Shown here piece after piece: positions 32,783-41,617 of a stretch of DNA of 41,619 nt. The translations under genes were made by a program, and so were the position numbers. Origin of the DNA: JBBQNJ01 sp038329845. GTDB lineage: Bacteria > Planctomycetota > Phycisphaerae > Tepidisphaerales > Tepidisphaeraceae. The notes under the pieces are model-generated. The model did no database searches. It was not told where the DNA came from and worked only from the letters and a program-made list of their open reading frames with translations. The DNA is taken from assembly GCA_038329845.1 (NCBI GenBank), contig JBBQNJ010000041.1, positions 1 through 41,619 on the forward strand, given 5' to 3'. Position 1 is the first letter of the stretch. Every line of letters starts with the position of its first letter.

Positions 32783-32856
32783 GGGCTCGTAGCTCAGTTG
32801 GTTAGAGCGCGTCCCTGATAAGGACGAGGTCACAAGTTCGAATCTTGTCGGGCCCA
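32783..32856 (+). tRNA. tRNA-Ile (anticodon GAT)
   Basis: A complete cloverleaf. Acceptor GGGCTCG pairs with CGGGCCC with one G-T wobble. The D arm contains AGCTCAGTTGGTTAGAGC, and the anticodon loop reads CTGATAA with anticodon GAT, reading ATC and ATT codons. The T arm is ACAAG-TTCGAAT-CTTGT and the discriminator base is A. CCA is not encoded. The gene is transcribed from its own promoter and ends in an intrinsic terminator 7 nt past the discriminator. It stands apart from any rRNA operon. Confidence 0.97.
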
Positions 32857-32862
32857 TTTGCA

Positions 32863-32898
32863 GGCTTATGGTCGAGCGACGACTGTGAGCCTTTTTTT
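32863..32898 (+). terminator. Intrinsic terminator after tRNA-Ile
   Basis: GGCTTATGGTCG (32863-32874) pairs with CGACTGTGAGCC (32880-32891) over 12 bp, including three G-T wobble pairs, around AGCGA. Seven T follow (32892-32898). It begins 7 nt after the tRNA 3' end and separates it from the downstream TPR gene. Confidence 0.85.
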
Positions 32899-32925
32899 CG
32901 TGCCGGGCGGGGGGCGCGGTTCGGC

Positions 32926-32957
32926 GGGATACTTATTCCTCGGGGATACTCATTCCT
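32926..32957 (+). repeat. 17-bp-period tandem repeat in TPR gene leader
   Basis: GGGATACTTATTCCT (32926-32940) is repeated as GGGATACTCATTCCT (32943-32957) with one difference. It lies between the tRNA terminator and the start of the large TPR gene at 33082, where its promoter should be. Confidence 0.6.
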
Positions 32958-33081
32958 GCTGTCGGTGGAACTTTTTTCATGCAGTCGCGTCCAATGGCCC
33001 GGGCGCGGGGGCGCGTCGAGCCGGATTCAGCGGTATCGTCGGGGCTTGGGTTTTGAATTCTCTCTCGCGAAGGAGCCTGCC

Positions 33082-36000
33082 ATGCGCGCTCGCTTGTTAT
33101 GGATCGTTGTCGCCGCGTTGATGATGGGGGCGTGGGCGGTGCCGGCGCGGGCGCAGGCGGACGCGGCGGCGGCGTTTTCGCGCGGGAAGACCGCATACGA
33201 AACCGGCGATTTCCCCGCCGCGGCAACGCTGTTCGATCAGGCGGCGCGGACGGATGCGAACAATCCGGAAACGTGGTTGTGGCTGGGCCGGGCGCGGTAT
33301 CAGCTTGGCGCGGTGGATGAGGCGATCGTCGCATGGCGGAAGGCCGTCGAGCTGGCCCCGAAAGAGCCGTATGCCACGCGAATGCTTGAGGCGCTGCGAA
33401 CCGCCCAGGCCGACACCGCGACGTGGGTCTCGCTGGTCGAGTCGATGCTGGAGCAGGGGCTGTTCGAGGCGGCGGACGATGTGGCGGTTCGCACCCTGGC
33501 CGAGAAGTCGACTACCCCGACGCAGCAGGCGCGGCTCTGGGCCGCCCGCGCCGAGGCGCAGCTCGAATTGGGAAAGGTCAAACAATCTCTGGCGACGGCG
33601 CAGGATGTTCTCGTTCGCTACCCGCAGACGGCGGATACCGATCGGGTCAAGTTGATCCAGGCGCGCGGGTGGCTGCGGATGCCGCAGCGGGCGGATGAAG
33701 GTCTGGCGGCGTTGGCGGCGCTGGGCAATGCCGGTGGAAAACAGGCCGCGTCGGCCCAATTTGAGCGTCTGGCGTTCGTCCTGGATCAGCGGCCTTCGGC
33801 GGCGAACATCGATGCCCTGTCGAAATGGCTGGCCGCGAACCCGGGGAATCGCTCGGCCACTGCAGCGCGCACGCAGCTCGTGCACGGGTTAGTGCGCTTG
33901 GCGACGATGAACGTGTCCAATCCAGACGAGGCGTTGCGGCTGGCTACCGGCGCGGTAAGCGTCGCCGCGGAGCTGTACCCGCGATTGGTTCGGGCGGATG
34001 AATCGGCGGCGCTGACGAAAACGCTCCTGGATCTGGCGGCGAGGCTCGGGTCGAATCGGCATCCGCCGGAGAACGTGCTGGCGGTAATCGAGCAGATGCT
34101 CAAAGCGCCCCTGCCGGCGGCGGATCGCGAAAAAGCGATGCTGGCGCTGGCGAGCGAGCGTCAGGCGATGGTGCTGCGAGAACTTGAACAGCGCGGGCAA
34201 AGCGGAGAATTGGCGTCCGCCGACCCGTCCAAGCTGCCTGAGGCGCTGGCGAGCGTCACGGCGCTCTATGCCACGATCCACGAGCAGTTCCCGCAAGGCG
34301 ACTCGTGGCAGCAACAGGCCGCGTTGGCCGAAAGCGTGCGCACGCTGGATGTCGTAGTGCCGCCCGGAAAGATCAAGCCGAATCTCGTATGGGCCGTGCA
34401 GATCGCGTTGCCGGTGGTGCATCGCGGACCGATCGGCGGGGCACTGTCCGACATCGCCACCAACACTATCGGTGCCGGGATCGCCGAGCTGGCCAAGACT
34501 CCGGGTGCCGGGCGCGATATGGCTCTGGCGATGAATCGCCAATTGATCGCGGCGACGCCGAAGGACAATCCGGGACGCTTCACAGCGCTCTGGCGCCAGG
34601 TGGACCTACTCGATGCCGCGGCGAGCGCTGAGTTCCAGGAGCAACGCCGGCTCGGCAACGTCGCGCCGGCGGTGCCGCTGAGCGCGCTGCAGATCGAGTT
34701 GGTCCAGACACTGACGCGGATCGTGGATCAGCGCGCCGATCTTGCGCCCCAGGCGATCCAGCGATTGGAATCGCACTTGGGTCCCTATGCCCAGGCTGGT
34801 CTTTCGACATTGACTAACGATGCGATGCAGCGCCTCGCGGCGGGGCTTGGCCCGCAGGCGAGACGTCAGGTGGAGTTGAGTCGGGTCAACTTGCTGATCC
34901 AGCAGGTGATCGCCGACGATGCAGAGCGGCTGGGCGCGGGACTGGCGCCGGCGCGGAAGTTGGATCCCCTGCTCGAGCGGGCCGCTTTGCGATGCTACGA
35001 ACTGCACGCGGGGCTGGATCAAGACGATCCGTTTCTGGACCTCGTGCGCAGCGCCTGGGGGCGAATTATCTCGCATTATCAATCGCTGGATTTCCCCGAG
35101 GTCGCCGAAGCGGCCGCGGCGGTGAAGGCCGATCCGCTGATTCCGCTTGCCGAGCGATTCGCGCAATTTCAACGGGCGGCGCTGAATGAACAGAAGGTGC
35201 GAGCCGAATTGGCCGATCGATCTCGGCAGTTCCATGGATCCAAGGCGATGGAGCGCTCGGATGCGGAGCGAAAGCTGACCGCGGAGTATTCGCGGTTCAT
35301 CGCCGAACATCCGGGCGATCCGCTGGCGATGCAGGCAGTCGAGCGGATCTTCTCGGTGGCGCAACTGTACGAGCGCCTCGATGGGCATGGCGCGGCGGCG
35401 TCGGTTTACCAGGACTTCGCGGCGTTCGCGGTGAAGACGCCGTCGCTGACCGTGGCGATCAGCGGCGCCGCCAGCGCGCGAGATCGGGGCCTTTTCGCCG
35501 GCGCCGGGGCGCTGGAATCCAAGGCTCGCGCCGAGATGGAGCAGTCGCGCCGAACCGTGCCCGACGATGCCCCCCCGCCGGCCAAAATCAGCGACGCCTA
35601 TGCCGCCGCCGTGGATGCGTATCGGTCGTTCATCGCCGATCACAGCGACAGCCCGCTCGTCGCGCAGGCGATCACGCGAACGCTCGCTATCGCCATGCAA
35701 TATGCGCAGCTCGGCGCCTGGGACGTGGCCGACGGAGTTTACCAGGTCCTGCTCGATGCGAAGCTGGGGCTGCGCTATCCGGAGCGATTGCAGTTTTCCC
35801 GGGGGATGTGCCAGGTGGGAAAGGTTCTGCCGGATCATGCGCGCCAAGTTCTCGCGGCGTTGTCGTTGATCGGGCAGCCGGGTTCTCCCGCCGAGCCAAC
35901 CCCTGCAACCCGTCCGTGGCGATCTGGCGGAGGCGGCATGGGTGCAGGCGGCATCGGGGGCATCTTCAGGCCAGCTCCGAAGCCCGTTGTCGGCCCGTCG

Positions 36001-38457
36001 TCGTCGGGAGAATCTCCAGACCGCGAGGGTCTACGGTCGCGGGCCGATCTTCAGGCGCTTGCGGCCATTCAGGAGGCCCATTCGCGGCGGGCAGGCCAGA
36101 TCGCAGAATTGCGCGATCGAATCAGCCCGAATTCATCGTCTGCGCGGCCCAGCAGCCAGTCAATGCTTAATCTGTCCGCGCACAACGAAATGGATGCGTT
36201 GGAAGGTCGGGAGATGGCTTTACCGGTGCTGTCGGAGGCGGAATTGTCCCGGCGTCAGGGCGCGATCGACGCGGCCTACGAGATTTTTCAAACCCTTCGA
36301 ACCGCGCATCCCGACTCGATCACCGCCGAGCAGGCTCGCGGCGAAGCTCTGCTGCTCGCCGATTCATGGCGTCAGGTGCAGCGCTGGGGGAGGGCCGCGT
36401 CGCTGGTGAAGCGGTTCATCACCGACAATCCCGCGGATCAGCAACTTCCCGAGCTTCGCCTGGCGATCGCCCAGGATGCCTTGGCCCTGGCGCAGCAGCC
36501 GATCGCGGACGCCGCGCCGGATGGCAAGGCGCCGTCCACGGAGCAAGCACTGGCGACGGTGCTGAGCCGGTTCGACCAGGCCCGTGCTGAACTGTCGCGG
36601 TGGGTCGAGGACTTCCCCGGGCGGATCGATCTGGCGCGTCAAGCCCGCTGGAGCATCGCCACCAGCTTTCTCACACAGGCGAGGGTGGTGAATGCGATCA
36701 GCCCCACCTTGGCGCGCGGCCAGTATGCCCGGGCCGCCGATGAGTTGTTGCGACTGGTCGGGCAAGCCAGCGATCCCGCTCAAGCGGGGAATATCCCGGC
36801 AGCGCTCTGGAGCATCGCCGAGGAACTTACCCAGCGAGGATATTACGAACAGGCGATCGGCGTCTGGTCGGACCTGGCGATCGCGTATCCGACGCACCCG
36901 CTGGCGCGGCAATCGCGCCAGCGCATGGCGATGACGTATCAAGGCCCGATGGGGCGCCCGTTGCGGGCGGTGGAGACGTGGCTGGAGATCAACTTCGCCC
37001 AAGGCGGCAATGATTCATCCGCCCAGGACGCGGTTTTTGCGATCGGGTCGGAACTTCGCCAGCAAAAGCGATGGGTCGAGGCTCAGCACGTGTTGCAGAC
37101 GTTCGTGGATTCGTTCCCGAGCAACGCCAACGCGGCACAGGCGTTGACGATGATCGGCCAGATTCACCAGAGCAACGAAGCGTGGGGTGAGGCGATCGCC
37201 GCTTACCAGCGGGTGATCAGCGAGTTCGCCGCCGGTCAATGGGCGCAGGAAGCGCGCTGGAGCATCGCCGAATGCACGATCAATCTCAGTGCGTGGCGGG
37301 ATGCGATCGGGCTGTATGAAAAGTACATCGAGTCATACCCCAAGGAAGCCCGCGTGCCGGAGGCGGCTCGACGCATCGGGGTATTGAAGGACTTGGCACG
37401 ATATCAGGCGCTGGTGGATGAGAACGGCCCCAAGGCGTTCGATGCCCAGTTCCAGATGGGATCGATCGTGCAGCAGCAGTTGAGCAACCCGGCCAAGGCG
37501 ATCATGGAATATCGCAAAGTCGCCGAGCGTTGGCCGCGCAGCCACCTCGCCGATGATGCGCTGTACGCCGTGGGAACGACGTATCTGTCCATGGGCGACA
37601 ACGACGATGCCCGCGCTGCGCTGTTGCAAGTGGCCGGGCGATATCCCGATTCACCCTTGGCCGATGATGCGCTGCTTGCGGTGGGACGCGGCTACGAAGA
37701 CGAGGCGCGTCGGCTCGAGGGCCTGACTCGCGAAAAGCAGTTCGGCTTCAACAAGGACGTGGCCCAGCGTGAGGCGTATAGCCGACTGAACGACAACCGC
37801 AAGGCGCAGCGGGCCGAGCAGCAGCAGCAGTTGCAGGAACTTCGCCAGAGCGGTGCGAAGGGGAAGGCCGAGCTTGCGGAATCGCGGTTCGCCAACGGCA
37901 ACTTCGCCTGGGAACAGGCCAACGTATCGCTCGAGGCGCAGCGGGCCCAGCAGGATGTCGAGCAATTGACGGCCGCGCAACTGGCCGATCGGCAAGATAA
38001 GGTCCACGCGGCGTTGCGCAAGGCGATCGAGGCGTACGCCAAGGCCGCGAAGGTCCCCGGCGCCGACAAGGCGGGCGACGCGCTGCTTCGGATCGCGATG
38101 ATCAACGCCGAGCAGTTGAACGATCCCCAGGCGGCGATGGCGACGTGGTTGGAGATCGTCCGCCAGTTCAGCGGGACGGCGGTAGCGGAAGAGGCGTCGT
38201 GGCGGATCGCGCAGAACTATGAGCAGGCCGGCGATTTCGCCCAGGCGATCGAAGCATACAAGGCATTCCTGCGAAACTATCGTCCTAGCCCGCGGGCTTC
38301 TGATGCCCAGTTCCGCATCGCCGAAAACCACGAACACTTGGGTCAATGGGTCGCGGCGATGGATCAGTACAGCAATTACCTGACCAATTTCCCCGATGGC
38401 CCGCTGGCGGGCAAGGCCCGCGAGCAAATTAACTGGATCAAGACGTATCGGCTGTAG
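33082..38457 (+). CDS. Very large exported TPR-repeat protein (1791 aa)
   Basis: A signal peptide (MRARLLWIVVAALMMGAWAV followed by PARAQA) leads into about 1760 residues of helical TPR and TPR-like repeats. Typical units are AAAAFSRGKTAYETGDFPAA near the start and, near the C-terminus, repeats with a spacing of about 36 residues such as RYPDSPLADDALLAVGRGY. A Gly/Pro/Ser-rich unstructured linker (about residues 940-975) splits the protein into two super-helical halves, and a Gln-rich charged helix (RAEQQQQLQELRQSG) occurs near 1573. No catalytic or membrane-anchor motif was seen. The C-terminal repeats resemble YbgF/BamD-type envelope TPRs, so a periplasmic scaffold is inferred. AAGGAG lies 8 nt before the ATG at 33082. 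A second exported TPR gene follows after 38 bp. Confidence 0.88.
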   Translation: MRARLLWIVVAALMMGAWAVPARAQADAAAAFSRGKTAYETGDFPAAATLFDQAARTDANNPETWLWLGRARYQLGAVDEAIVAWRKAVELAPKEPYATRMLEALRTAQADTATWVSLVESMLEQGLFEAADDVAVRTLAEKSTTPTQQARLWAARAEAQLELGKVKQSLATAQDVLVRYPQTADTDRVKLIQARGWLRMPQRADEGLAALAALGNAGGKQAASAQFERLAFVLDQRPSAANIDALSKWLAANPGNRSATAARTQLVHGLVRLATMNVSNPDEALRLATGAVSVAAELYPRLVRADESAALTKTLLDLAARLGSNRHPPENVLAVIEQMLKAPLPAADREKAMLALASERQAMVLRELEQRGQSGELASADPSKLPEALASVTALYATIHEQFPQGDSWQQQAALAESVRTLDVVVPPGKIKPNLVWAVQIALPVVHRGPIGGALSDIATNTIGAGIAELAKTPGAGRDMALAMNRQLIAATPKDNPGRFTALWRQVDLLDAAASAEFQEQRRLGNVAPAVPLSALQIELVQTLTRIVDQRADLAPQAIQRLESHLGPYAQAGLSTLTNDAMQRLAAGLGPQARRQVELSRVNLLIQQVIADDAERLGAGLAPARKLDPLLERAALRCYELHAGLDQDDPFLDLVRSAWGRIISHYQSLDFPEVAEAAAAVKADPLIPLAERFAQFQRAALNEQKVRAELADRSRQFHGSKAMERSDAERKLTAEYSRFIAEHPGDPLAMQAVERIFSVAQLYERLDGHGAAASVYQDFAAFAVKTPSLTVAISGAASARDRGLFAGAGALESKARAEMEQSRRTVPDDAPPPAKISDAYAAAVDAYRSFIADHSDSPLVAQAITRTLAIAMQYAQLGAWDVADGVYQVLLDAKLGLRYPERLQFSRGMCQVGKVLPDHARQVLAALSLIGQPGSPAEPTPATRPWRSGGGGMGAGGIGGIFRPAPKPVVGPSSSGESPDREGLRSRADLQALAAIQEAHSRRAGQIAELRDRISPNSSSARPSSQSMLNLSAHNEMDALEGREMALPVLSEAELSRRQGAIDAAYEIFQTLRTAHPDSITAEQARGEALLLADSWRQVQRWGRAASLVKRFITDNPADQQLPELRLAIAQDALALAQQPIADAAPDGKAPSTEQALATVLSRFDQARAELSRWVEDFPGRIDLARQARWSIATSFLTQARVVNAISPTLARGQYARAADELLRLVGQASDPAQAGNIPAALWSIAEELTQRGYYEQAIGVWSDLAIAYPTHPLARQSRQRMAMTYQGPMGRPLRAVETWLEINFAQGGNDSSAQDAVFAIGSELRQQKRWVEAQHVLQTFVDSFPSNANAAQALTMIGQIHQSNEAWGEAIAAYQRVISEFAAGQWAQEARWSIAECTINLSAWRDAIGLYEKYIESYPKEARVPEAARRIGVLKDLARYQALVDENGPKAFDAQFQMGSIVQQQLSNPAKAIMEYRKVAERWPRSHLADDALYAVGTTYLSMGDNDDARAALLQVAGRYPDSPLADDALLAVGRGYEDEARRLEGLTREKQFGFNKDVAQREAYSRLNDNRKAQRAEQQQQLQELRQSGAKGKAELAESRFANGNFAWEQANVSLEAQRAQQDVEQLTAAQLADRQDKVHAALRKAIEAYAKAAKVPGADKAGDALLRIAMINAEQLNDPQAAMATWLEIVRQFSGTAVAEEASWRIAQNYEQAGDFAQAIEAYKAFLRNYRPSPRASDAQFRIAENHEHLGQWVAAMDQYSNYLTNFPDGPLAGKAREQINWIKTYRL

Positions 38458-38495
38458 ACACGGATCCGGATCATGAACAATCTGGCGGAGTTCTC

Positions 38496-39830
38496 ATGAA
38501 AATCACGCGATTCTTTCTTTTAACGCTCGTATTTTCGGTGCTGTTCGGCGGCGTAGCGGCGGGGCAGACGTCGCCCTCAACCCGTCCATCGCCGGGCGAA
38601 AGGCTGTTTACCCAGGGCGGCGACGCGATGTACAAAGGCGACTTCGCCGGCGCCGTCCGGTTGCTGGAGCAGGCCGTGGCCGCCGATGAGTCCAAGACCA
38701 GCTACAAGCTCGCCCTGGCCCGAGCCTATCAATATGGCAACCAACCGGAGAAGGCGCGGGCGCTTCTCAAAAACATATTGAAGGCGAACCCCGATCATGT
38801 GGAGGCCGGGCAACTGCTGGCCGATGCCTACACCGCCGATGAACAGTGGAAATCGGTCGTCGAGGTTCTCCAGCCGCTGCTGAAGTTCCGCCACGATTAT
38901 CCGATGTATCACCGCCTGGCCCAGGCTTCTTACGCACTAGGGTCGATCGACGCGGCCCGCGAATACTATGAGCAGGCCATCAAACTCAATCCCCGCAGCG
39001 CCATTGACCATTACCATCTGGGCAACATCCAGCTTTCGGGCAACCTGTTCGCCCTCGCGGCCGAGAGCTATCGCACCGCCTTGGCGCTGGGGATCGACAC
39101 GCCGGTGCTTCATTACAAGATGGCCACGGCGTACTTCAATCTTCGCAACTACTTCGGCGATGTGACCGTCGCGGCGGTGAAAGGCGGTCGCCCCGACAGC
39201 ATCGCCGGTGATATGTATCTGATCGAGCCGGTCCCGGGATCGAAGGATCAATTCCACGCCGCCGCCGCGCAGACCGCGATTTACCAACTCGCCCGCGCTG
39301 TCGCCGACGGCCTCGAACCCCGCGCCGACATCCGCTTTCTTAAGGCCAACATCTATCTCAATGCCGGGCGCTACGAGCCGGCTTTCGCCATGTTCAAGCA
39401 GCTCGAGCCGGAGATGCCCGAGGCCGACAAACCTCTGTTTTACTATTACTACGCCCAGGCGGCATTTGGGGTAGGACGATTCGAGGAATACCTGGCCTTG
39501 CTGGATCGCGCGATCGAGTTGAATCCCCAAGCCTACCAGGCGTCGCGGGTCGAGGCGTATCTCAAGGTCGCCGACCAGTACAACCAGGCCGGCGATCTGG
39601 CTAAATATATTCACTATCTTCGCGCCGCCGTCGCCGAGTCGCCACGCAACGCTTCGCTGCATCTGCAACTCGGCGATGCCTTCGAGCAGGCCGCTCGCCA
39701 TGGCGATGCCGTGATCCAGTGGCGGATGACGCTGGACCTCGAGCCGGACCATCCGCGGCGGCTGGAGCTGCTGAACCGGATCGCCACCCCGCCGACCACC
39801 GCGCCGTCCTCCTCGGCACCGGCGCGTTGA
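38496..39830 (+). CDS. Exported TPR-repeat protein (444 aa)
   Basis: A signal peptide (MKITRFFLLTLVFSVLFGG followed by VAAGQ) is followed by TPR repeats over most of the length, for example GGDAMYKGDFAGAVRLLEQA, YPMYHRLAQASYALGSIDAA and DRAIELNPQAYQASRVEAYL. The tail is Pro/Thr/Ser-rich. This is a classic tandem-TPR protein, probably periplasmic. GGAG lies 5 nt before the ATG at 38496. It follows the 1791-aa TPR gene after 38 bp and is likely co-transcribed; the pair may form one assembly. Its 3' end is 22 bp from the convergent lipoprotein gene. Confidence 0.88.
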   Translation: MKITRFFLLTLVFSVLFGGVAAGQTSPSTRPSPGERLFTQGGDAMYKGDFAGAVRLLEQAVAADESKTSYKLALARAYQYGNQPEKARALLKNILKANPDHVEAGQLLADAYTADEQWKSVVEVLQPLLKFRHDYPMYHRLAQASYALGSIDAAREYYEQAIKLNPRSAIDHYHLGNIQLSGNLFALAAESYRTALALGIDTPVLHYKMATAYFNLRNYFGDVTVAAVKGGRPDSIAGDMYLIEPVPGSKDQFHAAAAQTAIYQLARAVADGLEPRADIRFLKANIYLNAGRYEPAFAMFKQLEPEMPEADKPLFYYYYAQAAFGVGRFEEYLALLDRAIELNPQAYQASRVEAYLKVADQYNQAGDLAKYIHYLRAAVAESPRNASLHLQLGDAFEQAARHGDAVIQWRMTLDLEPDHPRRLELLNRIATPPTTAPSSSAPAR

Positions 39831-39852
39831 CCCGCGGCAGACGTTCCGAGGG

Positions 39853-40449
39853 TCACATTTTCTTGCGCAGGATCGTCCAGTCGTGATCGAAGGGCGCCTG
39901 TTCGCCGATCACGAATCGCAGGGTCATTCTCACGGGCGTCTGGCCCTCCCAGTCCCAGTAGGCGTCATCTTCGATCCTGGCAGCGCCAGCGCTCAGACCC
40001 ACCGGTCGATCGTAAACCGCCGGCGTTTCGTTTTCGATCCGATGCATCCCGCCGGTGCCCACCCCGAAATGCAGGGCCGGTCCTGCCGGGCCGACGACCG
40101 GTCGCATCGGAGGCAGCACCAGCTTGATGAACGATCCGGGCGCGATGGTGCGCGATTCCAGCGGATGACTGGCTCCGTCGGGATCGACAACCACGCTTTG
40201 ATCACCCAGCAGTCGCACCGAGCCTGGACCGGGACTGTCGATCCACATCACCAGCCGTCCTTCGACGGCCTGCATCCGATACCTCAGCGGCGCGCGCTCG
40301 ATGTGCAGCGGCGACTTCGATCCTACATGGGCGGTGAATTCCGCTGGCTTCACAATGTCGAACTCGAAATGCGCGCATCCCTCCAGCGCCAAGGCGCAGA
40401 TCAACCAGCCGATTCGACCAAACATGTGATGGGCCATGTCGATGAGCAT
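39853..40449 (-). CDS. Hypothetical lipoprotein, about 198 aa
   Basis: The N-terminus has a hydrophobic stretch (MFGRIGWLICALALEGC) ending in a lipobox-like LEGC, so lipidation is predicted. The mature part looks like a beta-rich domain (VGSKSPLHIERAPLRYRMQ, SVRLLGDQSVVVDPDG, FIKLVLPPMRPVV) with a final DWTILRKKM. It matches no family I recognise. The start is uncertain among ATGs at 40449, 40437 and 40425, none with a good ribosome-binding site; the longest is given. It lies downstream of the DUF2202 gene on the same strand, but a strong terminator separates them. Confidence 0.65.
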   Translation of the reverse strand: MLIDMAHHMFGRIGWLICALALEGCAHFEFDIVKPAEFTAHVGSKSPLHIERAPLRYRMQAVEGRLVMWIDSPGPGSVRLLGDQSVVVDPDGASHPLESRTIAPGSFIKLVLPPMRPVVGPAGPALHFGVGTGGMHRIENETPAVYDRPVGLSAGAARIEDDAYWDWEGQTPVRMTLRFVIGEQAPFDHDWTILRKKM

Positions 40450-40509
40450 AACCGCAACGCTGCCAGTCCGTCAGCGCCGCGGGACGGGGACGATCTCGCC
40501 GGCGCGCAC

Positions 40510-40539
40510 AAAAAGGGGCGAAGGTAGGCCCTTCGCCCC
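40510..40539 (-). terminator. Intrinsic terminator after the DUF2202 gene
   Basis: On the minus strand a perfect 10-bp stem GGGGCGAAGG/CCTTCGCCCC (40539-40530 and 40524-40515) with a 5-nt loop is followed by TTTTT (40514-40510). It lies 28 bp past the stop of the DUF2202-like gene and is the best minus-strand terminator in the window. Confidence 0.85.
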
Positions 40540-40567
40540 GAGTCAATTGAAGAGTTGAATCGGCGGA

Positions 40568-41368
40568 TTACTTCGCCGGAGCGGTGGCGGGGCCTCGTCC
40601 GAACCCCATTCCTGGCCCGCGACCCATTCCTGGCCCTCGGCCGGTACCTGGCCCGCGACCCATGCTTGGCCCTCGGTCGTTACCTGGGCCTGGGCCCATG
40701 CCAAGCCCACGGCCGTTGCCCGCTGCGCGGCCCGCGCCGGGTCCGCGATCAGGGACGTTCATCGCTCCGCGCCCCATACCGGCCCGCTGGGTGGCTGGGG
40801 CGTTCATGCCCATCCCGCGACCCGGCCCCTGCCCGCAGCGGTTGCCGGAAAAGGCTTGCAGATGATGATCCCGCGACACGTCTCGAAGCCGCGTGAAGAC
40901 GGCGCGAACATCGTCGGCGGTGACGTCTTTGAGCAGCCGATCGTACATGGCGATGTTTTTTTCTTCCGAAGCCACTCCCGCCGCCATCGCTTCAGGGAGC
41001 GTTTCCGGGCTTTTCGGCGGGTTCTTATCGAATGGATTTGCCGGCGCGTCCACCTTGTAGCGCGCCATCAACGTGAGAATCGCCGACTCATGCTGGCGCT
41101 CGGCGCCGGCGATGTTGGTGAACGGACGGACCGGTCCATGGCGGGCGACGATCGCGTCGTACTCCGCCGTCGAGCGCCGCTCATCCAGAAGCGCTTCTTG
41201 AAGCGCCCGCGTTGTCTGTTCGTCCAGGGCGGCGGTGGGGGGTGCCGTCGGCGCCGTCGCCGGATTAACCATGCACCGGCCGCAGCATTGCCCGCTTCGG
41301 GGTTGAGCCATGGCTAGGGAAGAACTCAGCAGCAACGTTGCCGCTCCGATGAAAAATGCGTTTCGCAT
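40568..41368 (-). CDS. Exported DUF2202-type ferritin-like protein with Gly/Met/Arg-rich tail
   Basis: 266 aa. A signal peptide (MRNAFFIGAATLLLSSSLAM followed by A) precedes a Cys-rich QCCGRC and then a four-helix ferritin-like domain of the DUF2202 kind. Candidate metal ligands are Glu63 (LDERRSTAEYD), Glu90 and His93 (GAERQHES), Glu136 (SEEKN) and His168/His169 (SRDHHLQAF). The C-terminal third is low complexity, with six-residue repeats of the GRGPGM type encoded by an 18-bp DNA repeat. Its role is unknown; redox or metal handling in the periplasm is a guess based on the fold and the Cys/His/Met content. AAGGAG precedes the ATG at 41368 by 6 nt. It ends in a strong terminator. Confidence 0.82.
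   Translation of the reverse strand: MRNAFFIGAATLLLSSSLAMAQPRSGQCCGRCMVNPATAPTAPPTAALDEQTTRALQEALLDERRSTAEYDAIVARHGPVRPFTNIAGAERQHESAILTLMARYKVDAPANPFDKNPPKSPETLPEAMAAGVASEEKNIAMYDRLLKDVTADDVRAVFTRLRDVSRDHHLQAFSGNRCGQGPGRGMGMNAPATQRAGMGRGAMNVPDRGPGAGRAAGNGRGLGMGPGPGNDRGPSMGRGPGTGRGPGMGRGPGMGFGRGPATAPAK
40614..40685 (-). repeat. 18-bp coding repeats in the DUF2202 protein tail
   Basis: Four consecutive 18-bp units start at 40614, 40632, 40650 and 40668, with GGCCCGCGACCCAT and GGCCCTCGG variants alternating. They encode hexapeptides related to GRGPGM. Weaker copies flank them on both sides. Such arrays often vary in copy number between strains. Confidence 0.75.
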
Positions 41369-41473
41369 AAGAATCTCCTTATGCCTGTTGAACGATCGCA
41401 GACGCGTTTGCCTGCGGAGAGATGATTTTTTCTTCCATTGTGATTCGATGGGGCCTGGCGGCTTACCCCCCCG

Positions 41474-41561
41474 CCCACCCCTTGCGCGTGTAGGTTTTTT
41501 ACGGCGACGCCAGAGCGGTGTGGCTGAGGTGGTTGGGTGGGCGATCCGGCCAAGGGGTGGG
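41474..41561. repeat. 11-bp inverted repeat pair 66 bp apart
   Basis: CCCACCCCTTG (41474-41484) is the exact reverse complement of CAAGGGGTGGG (41551-41561). The 66 bp between show no gene. This stretch precedes the DUF2202 gene and may be a small mobile-element relic; no target duplication was identified. Confidence 0.55.
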
Positions 41562-41599
41562 TGTCAGACGCTGCGCTATTGGCAGATGCCCGCCGAGTA

Positions 41600-41617
41600 T
41601 GGCCATTCGGATGGCCA
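41600..41617. repeat. Short hairpin at window end
   Basis: TGGCCAT (41600-41606) and ATGGCCA (41611-41617) form a 7-bp palindrome around TCGG. An AGATGCCC stretch just before it recalls the GGGCATCT repeats at 17161-17319, although the similarity is weak. The sequence ends here, so its context is unknown. Confidence 0.5.
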
